A DNA stretch of 48,112 bases, from assembly GCA_002189035.1 (NCBI GenBank), contig NEEC01000345.1, positions 1 through 48,112 on the forward strand, read 5' to 3'. The DNA is from Utricularia gibba. Its lineage: Eukaryota; Streptophyta; Magnoliopsida; Lamiales; Lentibulariaceae. Positions 39,301 to 48,112 of the stretch are shown here, piece after piece. The position numbers were made by a program, and so were the translations under genes. Below the pieces are notes generated by a model. It saw nothing but the letters and a program-made list of their open reading frames with translations. It did not search any database and was not told the DNA's origin. The number at the start of each line of letters is the position of its first letter. The stretch's first letter is position 1.

Positions 39301-42243
39301 CCGTTTCGAAGCTCGTTCCGAGCCGGTCTTTTTTCGTGTTGAGAACTTGTTCGTCCGAGGAGGCACAAATGCTCGAAAGATTGCCTTATATTAGCCTTCA
39401 GATGTGCAACGAAGTGGCCACCACGTTCGCGAAAATGTGACTCGGGACACCTGACTCGATGCGAATGTGATTTTTGACATGCAAAACAATGTATTTCATG
39501 GACGATGTGAAATTTCGGATTTCGAGATGATCATTTAAGATGCCATGGTGTGTGGCTAGCCACAACCTCATGGTGGCTCGTGCACTCTTCGGTATCGAGT
39601 GGATATCTTGCAAACGGTGATGAGTCATGTTGCACATATCATACCGTTTCGAAGCTCGTTCCGAGCCGGTCTTTTTTCGTGTTGAGAACTTGTTCGTCCG
39701 AGGAGGCACAAATGCTCGAAAGATTGCCTTATATTAGCCTTCAGATGTGCAACGAAGTGGCCACCACGTTCGCGAAAATGTGACTCGGACACCTGACTCG
39801 ATGCGAATGTGATTTTTGACATGCAAAACATATGTATTTCATGGACGATGTGAAATTTCGGATTTCGAGATGATCATTTAAGATGCCATCGGTGTGTCCC
39901 TAGCCACAACCTCATGGTGGCCTCGTGCACTCTTCGGTATCGAGTGGATATCTTGCAAATGGTGATGAGTCATGTTGCACATATCATACCGTTTCGAAGC
40001 TCGTTCCGAGCCGGTCTTTTTTCGTGTGGAGAACTTGTTCGTCCGAGGAGGCACAAATGCTCGAAAGATTGCCTTATATTAGCCTTCAGATGTGCAACGA
40101 AGTGGCCACCACGTTCGCGAAAATGTGACTCGGGACACCTGACTCGATGCGAATGTGATTTTTGACATGCAAAACATATGTATTTCATGGGACGATGTGA
40201 AATTTCGGATTTCGAGATGATCATTTAAGATGCCATCGGTGTGTCCCTAGCCACAACCTCATGGTGGCCTCGTGCACTCTTCGGTATCGAGTGGATATCT
40301 TGCAAACGGTGATGAGTCATGTTGCACATATCATACCGTTTCGAAGCTCGTTCCGAGCCGGTCTTCTTTCGTGTTGAGAACTTGTTCGTCCGAGGAGGCA
40401 CAAATGCTCGAAAGATTGCCTTATATTAGCCTTCAGATGTGCAACGAAGTGGCCACCACGTTCGCGAAAATGTGACTCGGACACTGACTCGATGCGAATG
40501 TGATTTTTGACATGCAAAACATATGTATTTCATGGACGATGTGAAATTTCGGATTTCGAGATGATCATTTAAGATGCCATCGGTGTGTGGCTAGCCACAA
40601 CCTCATGGTGGCCTCGTGCACTCTTCGGTATCGAGTGGATATCTTGCAAACGGTGATGAGTCATGTTGCACATATCATACCGTTTCGAAGCTCGTTCCGA
40701 GCCGTCTTCTTTCGTGTTGAGAACTTGTTCGTCCGAGGAGGCACAAATGCTCGAAAGATTGCCTTATATAGCCTTCAGATGTGCAACGAAGTGGCCACCA
40801 CGTTCGCGAAAATGTGACTCGGACACCTGACTCGATGCGAATGTGATTTTTGACATGCAAAACATATGTATTTCATGGACGATGTGAAAATTTCGGATTT
40901 CGAGATGATCATTTAAGATGCCATCGGTGTGTGGCTAGCCACAACCTCATGGTGGCCTCGTGCACTCTTCGGTATCGAGTGGATATCTTGCAAACGGTGA
41001 TGAGTCATGTTGCACATATCATACCGTTTCGAAGCTCGTTCCGAGCCGTCTTTTTCGTGTTGAGAACTTGTTCGTCCGAGGAGGCACAAATGCTCGAAAG
41101 ATTGCCTTATATTAGCCTTCAGATGTGCAACGAAGTGGCCACCACGTTCGCGAAAATGTGACTCGGGACACCTGACTCGATGCGAATGTGATTTTTGACA
41201 TGCAAAACATATGTATTTCATGGACGATGTGAAATTTCGGATTTCGAGATGATCATTTAAGATGCCATCGGTGTGTGGCTAGCCACAACCTCATGGTGGC
41301 CTCGTGCACTCTTCGGTATCGAGTGGATATCTTGCAAACGGTGATGAGTCATGTTGCACATATCATACCGTTTCGAAGCTCGTTCCGAGCCGTCTTCTTT
41401 CGTGTTGAGAACTTGTTCGTCCGAGGAGGCACAAATGCTCGAAAGATTGCCTTATATTAGCCTTCAGATGTGCAACGAAGTGGCCACCACGTTCGCGAAA
41501 ATGTGACTCGGGACACCTGACTCGATGCGAATGTGATTTTTGACATGCAAAACATATGTATTTCATGTGACGATGTGAAATTTCGGATTTCGAGATGATC
41601 ATTTAAGATGCCATCGGTGTGTGGCTAGCCACAACCTCATGGTGGCCTCGTGCACTCTTTCGGTATCGAGTGGATATCTTGCAAACGGTGATGAGTCATG
41701 TTGCACATATCATACCGTTTCGAAGCTCGTTCCGAGCCGTCTTCTTTCGTGTTGAGAACTTGTTCGTCCGAGGAGGCACAAATGCTCGAAAGATTGCCTT
41801 ATATTAGCCTTCAGATGTGCAACGAAGTGGCCACCACGTTCGCGAAAATGTGACTCGGGACACCTGACTCGATGCGAATGTGATTTTTGACATGCAAAAC
41901 ATATGTATTTCATGGACGATGTGAAATTTCGGATTTCGAGATGATCATTTAAGATGCCATCGGTGTGTGGCTAGCCACAACCTCATGGTGGCCTCGTGCA
42001 CTCTTCGGTATCGAGTGGATATCTTGCAAACGGTGATGAGTCATGTTGCACATATCATACCGTTTCGAAGCTCGTTCCGAGCCGGTCTTCTTTCGTGTTG
42101 AGAACTTGTTCGTCCGAGGAGGCACAAATGCTCGAAAGATTGCCTTATATTAGCCTTCAGATGTGCAACGAAGTGGCCACCACGTTCGCGAAAATGTGAC
42201 TCGGGACACTGACTCGATGCGAATGTGATTTTTGACATGCAAA

Positions 42244-42293
42244 ACATATGTATTTCATGGACGATGTGAAATTTCGGATTTCGAGATGATCAT
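42244..42293. other. Cluster of three 8-bp palindromes in the monomer
   Basis: Within 50 bases lie ACATATGT (42244-42251), GAAATTTC (42268-42275) and ATGATCAT (42286-42293), each a perfect 8-bp dyad. GAAATTTC is lost where the next base column reads T or a gap. A fourth, TTCGCGAA, lies at 42529-42536. The clustering is notable for a 345-bp unit, but short palindromes are individually weak evidence of function. Confidence 0.6.
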
Positions 42294-42300
42294 TTAAGAT

Positions 42301-42315
42301 GCCATGGTGTGTCCC
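42301..42315. other. Hypervariable linker of the monomer
   Basis: This is the stretch between TTTAAGATG and TAGCCACAACC. In full form it reads GCCATCGGTGTGTGGC or GCCATGGGTGTGTCCC. In domain A it shrinks repeatedly, for example to GCCA at 4911-4914 and to GCA or GCCA near 7209 and 13996. It is the most length-variable part of the unit and also holds the GG/CC switch that makes or breaks the palindrome. Confidence 0.8.
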
Positions 42316-42379
42316 TAGCCACAACCTCATGGTGGCCTCGTGCACTCTTCGGTATCGAGTGGATATCTTGCAAACGGTG

Positions 42380-42388
42380 ATGAGTCAT
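42380..42388. promoter_or_regulatory. ATGAGTCAT, Gcn4/AP-1-type bZIP site, one per monomer
   Basis: ATGAGTCAT is the ideal pseudo-palindromic site for Gcn4/AP-1-type bZIP dimers; in plants the TGAGTCA core is the GCN4-like motif bound by Opaque2-type bZIPs. This is the copy in the reference unit. It lies in the well-conserved GGTGATGAGTCATGTTGCAC context and is present in essentially all units. I noted losses only in the units starting 461 and 20971. The match is seen directly; occupancy is speculative, since nine bases can be conserved simply by array homogenisation. Confidence 0.55.
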
Positions 42389-42513
42389 GTTGCACATATC
42401 ATACCGTTTCGAAGCTCGTTCCGAGCCGGTCTTCTTTCGTGTTGAGAACTTGTTCGTCCGAGGAGGCACAAATGCTCGAAAGATTGCCTTATATTAGCCT
42501 TCAGATGTGCAAC
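42389..42513. other. 9-bp inverted repeat arms, 107-base loop
   Basis: GTTGCACAT (42389-42397) and ATGTGCAAC (42505-42513) are exact reverse complements. In domain B units with GTTGCACAAAGC the pairing drops to eight bases. The pair could fold in a transcript or in single-stranded DNA, but a 107-base loop makes spontaneous extrusion in duplex DNA unlikely. Confidence 0.55.
42414..42426. other. Short hairpin GCTCG-TTC-CGAGC
   Basis: Five-base arms flank a three-base loop. The arms stay complementary in units that read GCTCGTTCGAGC, where the loop shrinks to two bases. There is no T-run arranged as in a bacterial terminator, and the eukaryotic satellite context argues against that role. Confidence 0.5.
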
Positions 42514-45500
42514 GAAGTGGCCACCACGTTCGCGAAAATGTGACTCGGGACACCTGACTCGATGCGAATGTGATTTTTGACATGCAAAACATATGTATTT
42601 CATGGACGATGTGAAATTTCGGATTTCGAGATGATCATTTAAGATGCCATCGGTGTGTGGCTAGCCACAACCTCATGGTGGCCTCGTGCACTCTTCGGTA
42701 TCGAGTGGATATCTTGCAAACGGTGATGAGTCATGTTGCACATATCATACCGTTTCGAAGCTCGTTCCGAGCCGTCTTCTTTCGTGTTGAGAACTTGTTC
42801 GTCCGAGGAGGCACAAATGCTCGAAAGATTGCCTTATATTAGCCTTCAGATGTGCAACGAAGTGGCCACCACGTTCGCGAAAATGTGACTCGGACACCTG
42901 ACTCGATGCGAATGTGATTTTTGACATGCAAAACATATGTATTTCATGGACGATGTGAAATTTGGATTTCGAGATGATCATTTAAGATGCCATGGTGTGT
43001 GGCTAGCCACAACCTCATGGTGGCCTCGTGCACTCTTCGGTATCGAGTGGATATCTTGCAAACGGTGATGAGTCATGTTGCACATATCATACCGTTTCGA
43101 AGCTCGTTCCGAGCCGGTCTTTTTCGTGTTGAGAACTTGTTCGTCCGAGGAGGCACAAATGCTCGAAAGATTGCCTTATATTAGCCTTCAGATGTGCAAC
43201 GAAGTGGCCACCACGTTCGCGAAAATGTGACTCGGACACCTGACTCGATGCGAATGTGATTTTTGACATGCAAAACATATGTATTTCATGGACGATGTGA
43301 AATTTCGGATTTCGAGATGATCATTTAAGATGCCATGGTGTGTGGCTAGCCACAACCTCATGGTGGCCTCGTGCACTCTTCGGTATCGAGTGGATATCTT
43401 GCAAACGGTGATGAGTCATGTTGCACATATCATACCGTTTCGAAGCTCGTTCCGAGCCGTCTTCTTTCGTGTTGAGAACTTGTTCGTCCGAGGAGGCACA
43501 AATGCTCGAAAGATTGCCTTATATTAGCCTTCAGATGTGCAACGAAGTGGCCACCACGTTCGCGAAAATGTGACTCGGGACACCTGACTCGATGCGAATG
43601 TGATTTTTGACATGCAAAACATATGTATTTCATGGACGATGTGAAATTTCGGATTTCGAGATGATCATTTAAGATGCCATCGGTGTGTGGCTAGCCACAA
43701 CCTCATGGTGGCCTCGTGCACTCTTCGGTATCGAGTGGATATCTTGCAAATGGTGATGAGTCATGTTGCACATATCATACCGTTTCGAAGCTCGTTCCGA
43801 GCCGGTCTTTTTTCGTGTTGAGAACTTGTTCGTCCGAGGAGGCACAAATGCTCGAAAGATTGCCTTATATTAGCCTTCAGATGTGCAACGAAGTGGCCAC
43901 CACGTTCGCGAAAATGTGACTCGGGACACCTGACTCGATGCGAATGTGATTTTTGACATGCAAAACATATGTATTTCATGGACGATGTGAAATTTCGGAT
44001 TTCGAGATGATCATTTAAGATGCCATGGTGTGTGCTAGCCACAACCTCATGGTGGCCTCGTGCACTCTTCGGTATCGAGTGGATATCTTGCAAATGGTGA
44101 TGAGTCATGTTGCACATAGCATACCGTTTTCGAAGCTCGTTCCGAGCCGGTCTTCTTTCGTGTGAGAACTTGTTCGTCCGAGGAGGCACAAATGCTCGAA
44201 AGATTGCCTTATATTAGCCTTCAGATGTGCAACGAAGTGGCCACCACGTTCGCGAAAATGTGACTCGGGACACCTGACTCGATGCGAATGTGATTTTTGA
44301 CATGCAAAACATATGTATTTCATGGACGATGTGAAATTTCGGATTTCGAGATGATCATTTAAGATGCCATGGTGTGTGGCTAGCCACAACCTCATGGTGG
44401 CCTCGTGCACTCTTCGGTATCGAGTGGATATCTTGCAAACGGTGATGAGTCATGTTGCACATATCATACCGTTTCGAAGCTCGTTCCGAGCCGGTCTTCT
44501 TTCGTGTTGAGAACTTGTTCGTCCGAGGAGGCACAAATGCTCGAAAGATTGCCTTATATTAGCCTTCAGATGTGCAACGAAGTGGCCACCACGTTCGCGA
44601 AAATGTGACTCGGACACCTGACTCGATGCGAATGTGATTTTTGACATGCAAAACATATGTATTTCATGGACGATGTGAAATTTCGGATTTCGAGATGATC
44701 ATTTAAGATGCCATGGTGTGTGGCTAGCCACAACCTCATGGTGGCCTCGTGCACTCTTCGGTATCGAGTGGATATCTTGCAAATGGTGATGAGTCATGTT
44801 GCACATATCATACCGTTTCGAAGCTCGTTCCGAGCCGGTCTTTTTCGTGTGGAGAACTTGTTCGTCCGAGGAGGCACAAATGCTCGAAAGATTGCCTTAT
44901 ATTAGCCTTCAGATGTGCAACGAAGTGGCCACCACGTTCGCGAAAATGTGACTCGGGACACTGACTCGATGCGAATGTGATTTTTGACATGCAAAACATA
45001 TGTATTTCATGGACGATGTGAAATTTCGGATTTCGAGATGATCATTTAAGATGCCATGGTGTGTAGCCACAACCTCATGGTGGCCTCGTGCACTCTTCGG
45101 TATCGAGTGGATATCTTGCAAATGGTGATGAGTCATGTTGCACATATCATACCGTTTCGAAGCTCGTTCCGAGCCGGTCTTCTTTCGTGTTGAGAACTTG
45201 TTCGTCCGAGGAGCACAAATGCTCGAAAGATTGCCTTATATTAGCCTTCAGATGTGCAACGAAGTGGCCACCACGTTCGCGAAAATGTGACTCGGACACC
45301 TGACTCGATGCGAATGTGATTTTTGACATGCAAAACATATGTATTTCATGGACGATGTGAAATTTCGGATTTCGAGATGATCATTTAAGATGCCATGGTG
45401 TGTCTAGCCACAACCTCATGGTGGCCTCGTGCACTCTTCGGTATCGAGTGGATATCTTGCAAATGGTGATGAGTCATGTTGCACATATCATACCGTTTCG

Positions 45501-47022
45501 AAGCTCGTTCCGAGCCGGTCTTCTTTCGTGTTGAGAACTTGTTCGTCCGAGGAGGCACAAATGCTCGAAAGATTGCCTTATATTAGCCTTCAGATGTGCA
45601 ACGAAGTGGCCACCACGTTCGCGAAAATGTGACTCGGGACACCTGACTCGATGCGAATGTGATTTTTGACATGCAAACATATGTATTTCATGGACGATGT
45701 GAAATTTCGGATTTCGAGATGATCATTTAAGATGCCATCGGTGTGTCCTAGCCACAACCTCATGGTGGCCTCGTGCACTCTTCGGTATCGAGTGGATATC
45801 TTACAAATGGTGATGAGTCATGTTGCACATAGCATACCGTTTCGAAGCTCGTTCCGAGCCGGTCTTTTTCGTGTTGAGAACTTGTTCGTCCGAGGAGGCA
45901 CAAATGCTCGAAAGATTGCCTATATTAGCCTTCAGATGTGCAACGAAGTGGCCACCACGTTCGCGAAAATGTGACTCGGGACACCTGACTCGATGCGAAT
46001 GTGATTTTTGACATGCAAAACATATGTATTTCATGGACGATGTGAAATTTCGGATTTCGAGATGATCATTTAAGATGCCATCGGTGTGTGGCTAGCCACA
46101 ACCTCATGGTGCCTCGTGCACTCTTCGGTATCGAGTGGATATCTTGCAAATGGTGATGAGTCATGTTGCACATATCATACCGTTTCGAAGCTCGTTCCGA
46201 GCCGGTCTTTTTTCGTGTTGAGAACTTGTTCGTCCGAGGAGGCACAAATGCTCGAAAGATTGCCTTATATTAGCCTTCAGATGTGCAACGAAGTGGCCAC
46301 CACGTTCGCGAAAATGTGACTCGGGACACCTGACTCGATGCGAATGTGATTTTTGACATGCAAAACATATGTATTTCATGTGACGATGTGAAATTTCGGA
46401 TTTCGAGATGATCATTTAAGATGCCATGGGTGTGTGGCTAGCCACAACCTCATGGTGGCCTCGTGCACTCTTCGGTATCGAGTGGATATCTTGCAAATGG
46501 TGATGAGTCATGTTGCACATATCATACCGTTTCGAAGCTCGTTCCGAGCCGTCTTCTTTCGTGTTGAGAACTTGTTCGTCCGAGGAGGCACAAATGCTCG
46601 AAAGATTGCCTTATATTAGCCTTCAGATGTGCAACGAAGTGGCCACCACGTTCGCGAAAATGTGACTCGGACACCTGACTCGATGCGAATGTGATTTTTG
46701 ACATGCAAAACATATGTATTTCATGGACGATGTGAAATTTCGGATTTCGAGATGATCATTTAAGATGCCATCGGTGTGTCCCTAGCCACAACCTCATGGT
46801 GGCCTCGTGCACTCTTCGGTATCGAGTGGATATCTTGCAAATGGTGATGAGTCATGTTGCACATAGCATACCGTTTCGAAGCTCGTTCCGAGCCGGTCTT
46901 CTTTCGTGTTGAGAACTTGTTCGTCCGAGGAGGCACAAATGCTCGAAAGATTGCCTTATATTAGCCTTCAGATGTGCAACGAAGTGGCCACCACGTTCGC
47001 GAAAATGTGACTCGGGACACCT

Positions 47023-48112
47023 GACTCGATGCGAATGTGATTTTTGACATGCAAACATATGTATTTCATGTGACGATGTGAAATTTTGGATTTCGAGATG
47101 ATCATTTAAGATGCCATGGGTGTGTCTAGCCACAACCTCATGGTGGCCTCGTGCACTCTTCGGTATCGAGTGGATATCTTGCAAACGGTGATGAGTCATG
47201 TTGCACATATCATACCGTTTCGAAGCTCGTTCCGAGCCGGTCTTCTTTCGTGTTGAGAACTTGTTCGTCCGAGGAGGCACAAATGCTCGAAAGATTGCCT
47301 TATATTAGCCTTCAGATGTGCAACGAAGTGGCCACCACGTTCGCGAAAATGTGACTCGGGACACCTGACTCGATGCGAATGTGATTTTTGACATGCAAAC
47401 ATATGTATTTCATGGACGATGTGAAATTTTGGATTTCGAGATGATCATTTAAGATGCCATGGTGTGTCCTAGCCACAACCTCATGGTGGCCTCGTGCACT
47501 CTTCGGTATCGAGTGGATATCTTGCAAAGGTGATGAGTCATGTTGCACATATCATACCGTTTCGAAGCTCGTTCCGAGCCGGTCTTCTTTCGTGTTGAGA
47601 ACGTTCGTCCGAGGAGGCACAAATGCTCGAAAGATTGCCTTATATTAGCCTTCAGATGTGCAACGAAGTGGCCACCACGTTCGCGAAAATGTGACTCGGG
47701 ACACCTGACTCGATGCGAATGTGATTTTTGACATGCAAAATATGTATTTCATGGGACGATGTGAAATTTCGGATTTCGAGATGATCATTTAAGATGCCAT
47801 GGGTGTGTGGCTAGCCACAACCTCATGGTGGCCTCGTGCACTCTTCGGTATCGAGTGGATATCTTGCAAACGGTGATGAGTCATGTTGCACATATTACCG
47901 TTTCGAAGCTCGTTCCGAGCCGGTCTTTTTCGTGTTGAGAACTTGTTCGTCCGAGGAGGCACAAATGCTCGAAAGATTGCCTTATATTAGCCTTCAGATG
48001 TGCAACGAAGTGGCCACCACGTTCGCGAAATGTGACTCGGGACACCTGACTCGATGCGAATGTGATTTTTGACATGCAAGACATATGTATTTCATGTGAC
48101 GATGTGAAATTT
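47023..48112. repeat. Right end: monomers with returning domain A markers
   Basis: Units start at 47023, 47367 and 47707, with a partial unit from 48048. GAAATTTTGG reappears at 47082 and 47425 after being absent since domain A. Short TCTAGCC and CCTAGCC linkers follow. CATGGGACG is present near 47750, and GCAAGACATATG at 48077 is the first GCAAGACA since about 19025. The unit at 47367 also lacks four bases in GAGAACTTGTTCG (near 47602). The array continues beyond the right edge. Confidence 0.75.

Larger units (their letters stand above)
42211..42555. repeat. Reference monomer, 345 bp, internal map
   Basis: I chose this as a near-complete unit. It has 76 C and 85 G (46.7% GC) and 23 CpG sites against about 18.7 expected, a ratio near 1.2. 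Constant blocks are 42211-42240, 42316-42365 and 42427-42555, apart from single optional columns. Variable columns are the GCAAAACA run (42240-42246), CATGGACG (42256-42263), TTTCGG (42272-42277), the linker (42301-42315), TTGCAAACGG (42368-42377), CATATCATACC (42394-42404), CCGGTCTTCTTT (42426-42437), GTGTTGAG (42439-42446), GAGGAGGC (42450-42457) and CTCGGGAC (42544-42551). It lacks two optional bases, one in CATGTGACG and one in CCATCGGTG, which gives 347 for the full unit. Confidence 0.88.
36382..47022. repeat. Domain C: 31 monomers, most homogeneous part
   Basis: Units start at 36382, 36724, 37059, 37395, 37734, 38077, 38422, 38763, 39109, 39453, 39795, 40141, 40486, 40829, 41174, 41519, 41866, 42211, 42556, 42900, 43242, 43586, 43932, 44276, 44620, 44963, 45302, 45645, 45987, 46332 and 46677. 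GGC and CCC linker types are mixed. TTGCAAACGG, ATATCATACC and GTGTTGAG predominate. CCGTCTTCTTTCG, one G short, recurs in clusters (36596, 36931, 37609, 38637, 40703, 41391, 41737, 42775, 43458, 46551). Between 40829 and 44619 the mean is 344.6 bp. Units 41174 and 41519 differ only by two one-base insertions in the second. This looks like the most recently homogenised or best-resolved part of the array. Confidence 0.9.
1..48112. repeat. Satellite DNA array, about 340-347 bp monomer, spans entire window
   Basis: The same unit recurs head-to-tail, always in one orientation, from the first base to the last. The anchor GACTCGATG occurs 142 times between 121 and 48048, which gives 141 complete units. 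Their mean length is 339.9 bp; the extremes are 277 bp (20007-20283) and 347 bp. No foreign sequence longer than a dozen bases interrupts the array. Divergence between units is low and consists of small indels plus a few recurrent substitutions. A unit near 345 bp is about twice a nucleosomal repeat, a size class well known among satellites, particularly in plants. Arrays of this kind typically form centromeric, pericentromeric, subtelomeric or knob heterochromatin, and the window gives no flanking DNA to choose between these. I do not recognise the family. The repeat call is certain from the sequence; its chromosomal role is inference. Confidence 0.99.

Noticed and set aside
42414-42440. Hairpin followed by T-rich tract as a rho-independent terminator
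   Set aside because: The stem is only five pairs, the T-run is interrupted by C and does not follow the stem directly, and the context is a eukaryotic satellite.
42211-42555. Monomer as an ancient dimer of two 170-bp halves
   Set aside because: I compared the halves by eye. Only short resemblances (for example CGATGCGAATGTGATTT and CGATGTGAAATTTCGGATTT, about 60 bases apart) are visible, which is too little for a half-unit duplication.
294-48084. Recurring Cys/His-rich minus-strand peptide (KYICFACQKSHSHRVRC) resembling a zinc-binding motif
   Set aside because: It is the translation of the constant ATGCGAATGTGATTTTTGACATG segment. The spacing fits no zinc-finger class, and the frame is not maintained between units.
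1-48112. CRISPR-like repetitive array
   Set aside because: The repeated unit is about 345 bp and there are no unique spacers; units abut directly.
1-48112. rDNA intergenic spacer or LTR retrotransposon tandem
   Set aside because: No rRNA sequence, primer-binding site, polypurine tract, or gag/pol-like frame is present between units.
1-48112. Assignment to a named plant satellite or species
   Set aside because: The unit length suits several known families, but I do not recognise the sequence. A database search with the 347-column consensus would decide.

Overview
The whole 48,112-base window is one uninterrupted head-to-tail satellite DNA array. I find no gene, RNA gene, transposon, CRISPR array or unique spacer in it. 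Using the conserved word GACTCGATG as an anchor, I placed 142 occurrences by eye, from 121 to 48048. They define 141 complete monomers with a mean length of 339.9 bp, plus partial units at both ends, so the array continues beyond the window on both sides. With every optional column filled, the unit is about 347 bp. GC is about 47% in the reference monomer. Such an array points to eukaryotic nuclear heterochromatin (centromeric, pericentromeric, subtelomeric or knob-like). The unit size, near two nucleosomes, is common among plant satellites, but I do not recognise this family and cannot name the organism.

Layout. Domain A (about 121-20006) has short, deletion-rich units: mean 333.5 bp up to 9125, then 340 bp. 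Its markers are CCCTAGCC-type linkers and GCAAGACA or GCAAAACA. A 277-bp unit with a 67-bp deletion (20007-20283) marks the switch to domain B (20284-36034, mean 342.4 bp). Domain B is marked by the 14-bp palindrome TGTGGCTAGCCACA, TTACAA, ACCATTT, CACAAAGC and CATGTGACG, and shows local two-monomer higher-order periodicity. A unit carrying a unique 12-bp tandem duplication (36035-36381) lies at the B/C border. Domain C (36382-47022) is the most homogeneous part, with units mostly 339-347 bp. In the last kilobase, domain A markers reappear.

The most notable signals are these. (1) Many variable columns show exactly three states, base X, base Y or a gap, so small deletions fall on polymorphic columns; this may be a consensus artefact or an unusual mutational process. 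(2) Most recurrent substitutions are CpG to TpG/CpA transitions, in a unit that is not CpG-depleted. (3) Subfamily borders coincide with one-off rearrangements. (4) Nearly every unit carries ATGAGTCAT, the ideal Gcn4/AP-1-type bZIP site. (5) Two-monomer alternation is clear at 27465-30200. Open reading frames on both strands are by-products of the repeat and are not annotated as genes.
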